Positions 5,604 through 5,684 of a stretch of 5,684 bases of DNA are shown here, one piece after another (positions within the stretch are counted from its first letter, which is position 1; the number at the start of each line of letters is the position of its first letter). Origin of the DNA: Dehalococcoidia bacterium (GTDB lineage Bacteria; Chloroflexota; Dehalococcoidia; JACVQG01). The stretch spans positions 1 to 5,684 of the forward strand of contig JACVQG010000191.1 of the NCBI GenBank assembly GCA_015661045.1, in the 5' to 3' direction. Under the pieces are notes generated by a model, which had not been told where the DNA came from, searched no databases, and saw only the letters and a program-made list of their open reading frames with translations. Position numbers and translations under genes: made by a program.

Positions 5604-5684
5604 TATTCCATAGCCAGCTTCTTATAAGTCTAACTTCGTCCTCGCGCGTTGGGGCCTCGCCGTTTAGCCTTGCCTCCAGAAGAC
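5572..5684 (-). CDS. Possible C-terminus of a convergent gene (partial, unknown product)
   Basis: On the minus strand a frame enters from the right edge and runs 36 codons to a TGA at 5574-5572. It includes LEARLNGEAPTREDEVRLI, a charged, amphipathic stretch that looks like real protein rather than a random frame. The last residues (about FSLEGRRLG) are encoded by the right arm of the palindromic repeat, which also supplies the stop codon. I cannot assign a family. A competing minus-strand frame ends at 5630-5632 with a basic tail (KAKRRGPNARGRS), and the choice between them rests only on how protein-like each looks. Confidence 0.38.
   Translation of the reverse strand, partial: LLEARLNGEAPTREDEVRLIRSWLWNTFSLEGRRLG

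Overview
This is a 5.7 kb stretch of an anaerobic prokaryote, most likely bacterial: strong GGAGG-type ribosome binding sites, sigma70-like promoters, genes at about 53-57% GC and AT-rich spacers. It carries two large, unrelated metal-pterin redox genes: a molybdopterin-binding large subunit of the xanthine dehydrogenase / 4-hydroxybenzoyl-CoA reductase family, and a tungsten-type aldehyde:ferredoxin oxidoreductase (AOR). That pairing, plus the interspersed palindromic repeats, would fit an uncultured subsurface or sediment anaerobe such as a Dehalococcoidia-like Chloroflexota. This taxonomic guess is weak and rests on general impression only.

Layout. Positions 1-392 are a divergent control region. 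The first codons of an unidentified gene run leftward off the edge (ATG at 43-41), with a near-consensus promoter at 60-88. A second near-consensus promoter at 109-137 points right, towards the molybdopterin gene; its -35 box lies inside a perfect 7-2-7 inverted repeat that could be an operator. The roughly 250-nt leader of the rightward transcript holds an imperfect palindrome at 198-251. The molybdopterin subunit (393-2687) looks complete and keeps its catalytic glutamate, but no FAD or [2Fe-2S] partner gene is visible. Next comes an AT-rich gene (2750-3295) for a small protein with one N-terminal membrane helix and no recognised family; its composition contrasts with both neighbours.

The right half is the AOR gene (3554-5495). 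It would encode a normal full-length 626-residue enzyme with all four iron-sulfur cysteines, but an exact 61-bp tandem duplication at 4041-4163 throws it out of frame. As written it is two overlapping fragments (3554-4105 and 4086-5495). This is either a recent inactivating or reversible mutation, or an assembly error; it is the observation most worth checking. The gene is bracketed by two related composite palindromic repeats in opposite orientation (3441-3520 and 5506-5603). At the right edge a minus-strand frame, possibly the C-terminus of a convergent gene, ends inside the second repeat.

The two redox genes probably do not form one operon: they are separated by an AT-rich gene, a hairpin and a repeat, and share no partner genes. 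Both suggest anaerobic oxidation or reduction of aldehydes, aromatics or heterocycles, but the window does not reveal a substrate. I see no CRISPR array, tRNA, rRNA or transposase gene, and no convincing new multi-gene system.
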